NCBI GenBank assembly: GCA_021292165.1
Contig: CM037880.1
Span: 22,904,051-22,968,050 of the forward strand
From: Shinisaurus crocodilurus
Taxonomy: Eukaryota; Chordata; Lepidosauria; Squamata; Shinisauridae
DNA length: 64,000 bases
Reading direction: 5' to 3'
Shown: positions 62,492-64,000 of the stretch, piece by piece
How positions within the stretch are numbered: the first letter of the stretch is position 1
How the letters are laid out: the number at the start of each line of letters is the position of its first letter
The notes under the pieces: generated by a model
The model's database searches: none
What the model was told of the DNA's origin: nothing
Seen by the model: the letters and a program-made list of their open reading frames with translations, nothing else
Position numbers and translations under genes: made by a program

Positions 62492-63363
62492 GATAAAATC
62501 ATAGAATAGTAGAGTTGGAAGGGGCCTGTTGTGTCCAACCCCCCACTCAGTGCAGGAATCCAAGTCAAAGCATCCCTGACAGATGGCTGTCCAGCTGCAT
62601 CTTGAATGCATCCAGTGTGGGAGAGCCCACTACGTCCCTAGGTAATTGGTTCCATTGTCGTATTGCTCTAACAGTCAGGAACTTTTTCTTGATGTTCAGC
62701 CAGAATCTGGCTTCCTGTAACTTGAGCCCATCATTCCGTGTCCTGCACTCTGGGATGGTCAAGAAGAAATCCTGGCCCTCCTCTGTGTGACAACCTTTCA
62801 AGGACTTGAAGAGTGCTATCATATTTCCCCTCAGTCTTCTCTTCTGAAAGCTAAACATGCCCAGTTCCTTCAGTCTCTCCTGATAGGGCTTTGTTTCTAG
62901 TCCCCTGATCATCTTTGTTGCCCTCCTCTGAACTCTCTCCAGTTTGTCTGCATCCTTCTTAAAATGTGGTGCCCAGAACTGGATGCAGTACTCAAGATGA
63001 AGCCTAACCAGTGCTGACTAGAGGGGAACTAGTACTTCACGCAATTTGGAAGCTATACTTCTATGAATGCAGCCCAAAATAGCATTTGCTTTTTTTGCAG
63101 CCACATCACATTGCTGGGTCATATTCAGCTTGTGATCTACAACAATTCCAAGATCCTTCTCGCTTGTAGTACTGTTGATCCAAGTATCCCCCATCACGTA
63201 ACTGTGCATTTGGTTTCTTTTTCCGTAGTGCAGAACTTGGCATTTATCCCTATTAAATTTCATTCTGTTGTTTTCAGCCCAGAACTCCAGCCTATCGAGA
63301 TCACTTTGAATTTTTCTTCTGTTAGCTATTCCACCCAATTTTGTGTCTTCCGCAGATTTGATA
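62492..63363 (-). mobile_element. CR1-type LINE, 5' truncated (872 bp)
   Basis: The minus strand carries the C-terminal part of a CR1 reverse transcriptase and a short 3' region ending in TCTACTATTCTATGATTTTA. A target duplication AGAAGTT flanks it (62485-62491, 63364-63370). The 3' region (TTCCTGCACTGAGTGGGGGG, TTGGACACAACAGGCCCCTT) matches the tails of the four 5S SINEs. Confidence 0.88.
62565..63338 (-). pseudogene. CR1 reverse-transcriptase C-terminal fragment
   Basis: Two frames on the minus strand (63338-63018 and 62912-62565) give CR1 C-terminal sequence: RMKFNRDKCQVLHYG, KDLGIVVDHKLNM and AKKANAILGCIHRSI, then KRRLRGNMIALFKSLKG and WNQLPRDVVGSPTLDAFK. The frame breaks near 62913-63017. 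The polymerase catalytic core is absent, so it is a dead copy. Confidence 0.88.
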
Positions 63364-63689
63364 AGAAGTTATTGGACTGCAACTCCCATCAGTCCTAGCC
63401 AGCATAGCCAATGATGTGGAATGATGAGAGTTGTAGTCCAACAATATCTAGAGGGCCATAGTTTCCCTATCTTCAAAAACACAGAGATGGTTCTAGGCAC
63501 AGGTCCTTAGGTAAGGTCATTCTATAGTGTGGAGCAATTGCAGGTCATGCTCTTCCCCATTCTTGTAATGATCTCTAGCCTTTCACAGACAGCAGCGCTC
63601 CATCTGATAACTCCGTCGGTGGGAAGGCTCATATATGCACAGTGTAGTATTCTAACTTGTAGATAACTTTATTGCATATAACCACATTT

Positions 63690-64000
63690 ATTTATTTGGA
63701 ATATTTTTTGGATCGCCCCTCCATTCAATGAGTGCTTGAGGTGATGTACAATGGAAATATAAAGATTAAAATACATAAAAATGCAAAAAACCTAAAGCTT
63801 ATTTTAAAACCAGGAATTCATGAGAAAAATAAAGAGCGGCATTAACTCTTAAAAGCTCGGCAGAACAATATTGTCTTCACCAGCTGTCTAAAGGACACCA
63901 AGGGGAGCTAGCCTAACCTCCTTAGTGTCCTTTAGACACTAAGGGAGGGAATTCTAGAACTGGGCTAAAAGGCCCTGTTACAAGTGCCCACCAATCCCAC
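63690..64000 (-). mobile_element. L2-type LINE 3' end, antisense, cut by the window end
   Basis: AAGATTAAAATACATAAAAA and AACAATATTGTCTTCACCAG style sequence, with GGGAGGGAATTCTAGAACTG and AAGGCCCTGTTACAAGTGCC near the end, match the antisense L2 copies at 25355 and 52690. Confidence 0.5.

Larger units (their letters stand above)
62457..63473. mobile_element. hAT-like hairpin MITE split by a CR1
   Basis: The left arm AGGGAAGGGAAACATGTGGC plus CCTCCAGAAGTT pairs with the right arm AACAATATCTAGAGGGCCAT and AGTTTCCCTAT at 63441-63473. The ACTGCAACTCCCATCAG spacer is standard for these hairpins. The CR1 at 62492-63363 occupies the interior. Confidence 0.75.

Overview
The window is nuclear DNA of a vertebrate, most probably a squamate reptile (lizard or snake). 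The clearest sign is three copies of a tRNA-derived SINE that matches my memory of the Sauria SINE, next to CR1/L2-type LINE debris, many palindromic hAT-, Harbinger- and Tigger-like non-autonomous DNA transposons, a Helitron, and abundant simple repeats. There are no operons, CRISPR arrays or prokaryotic features.

The only host gene I can support is a central part of PARD3 (the polarity scaffold PAR-3), on the + strand. Six exons with GT/AG borders and compatible phases (8140-8231, 11353-11436, 32969-33094, 35484-35866, 48595-48734, 59265-59393) join into 954 bases, or 318 uninterrupted codons. They encode the acidic linker before PDZ1, all of PDZ1, the PDZ1-PDZ2 linker and all of PDZ2. The start codon, the N-terminal oligomerisation domain, PDZ3, the aPKC-binding region and the C-terminus lie outside the window. 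Everything else is intron: more than 8.1 kb upstream, then about 3.1, 21.5, 2.4, 12.7 and 10.5 kb, then more than 4.6 kb downstream.

The introns are layered transposon deposits. 1-8139: a Helitron carrying an OTU-protease remnant, inserted precisely into a LINE 3' end, a (TTC)n tract, L2 ends and two 5S-rRNA-like SINEs, one ending 49 bp before an exon. 8232-11352: hairpin MITEs and a tRNA-type SINE. 11437-32968: a solo LTR, Sauria SINEs, a small Tigger-like element, foldback hAT-like elements, L2 ends and a hAT-like element with an intact 8-bp target duplication. 33095-48594: three Tigger-like elements, two of them carrying about 0.5-1 kb of CpG-rich cargo, one of these two inserted in an L2 copy. 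48735-64000: an exact 194-bp duplication, a long foldback element, tail-to-tail L2 copies, a second (TTC)n tract, a CAG-bearing MITE, and a 5'-truncated CR1 inserted in a MITE hairpin.

The most interesting items are the SINE family with a 5S-rRNA promoter head and a CR1-like tail (four copies here), the Helitron whose OTU reading frame stops at the terminal CTAG, the CpG-rich cargo in Tigger-like elements, and the exact duplication at 47449-47642 / 50222-50415. Element family names come from recognition of motifs, ends and target duplications, not from a database search.
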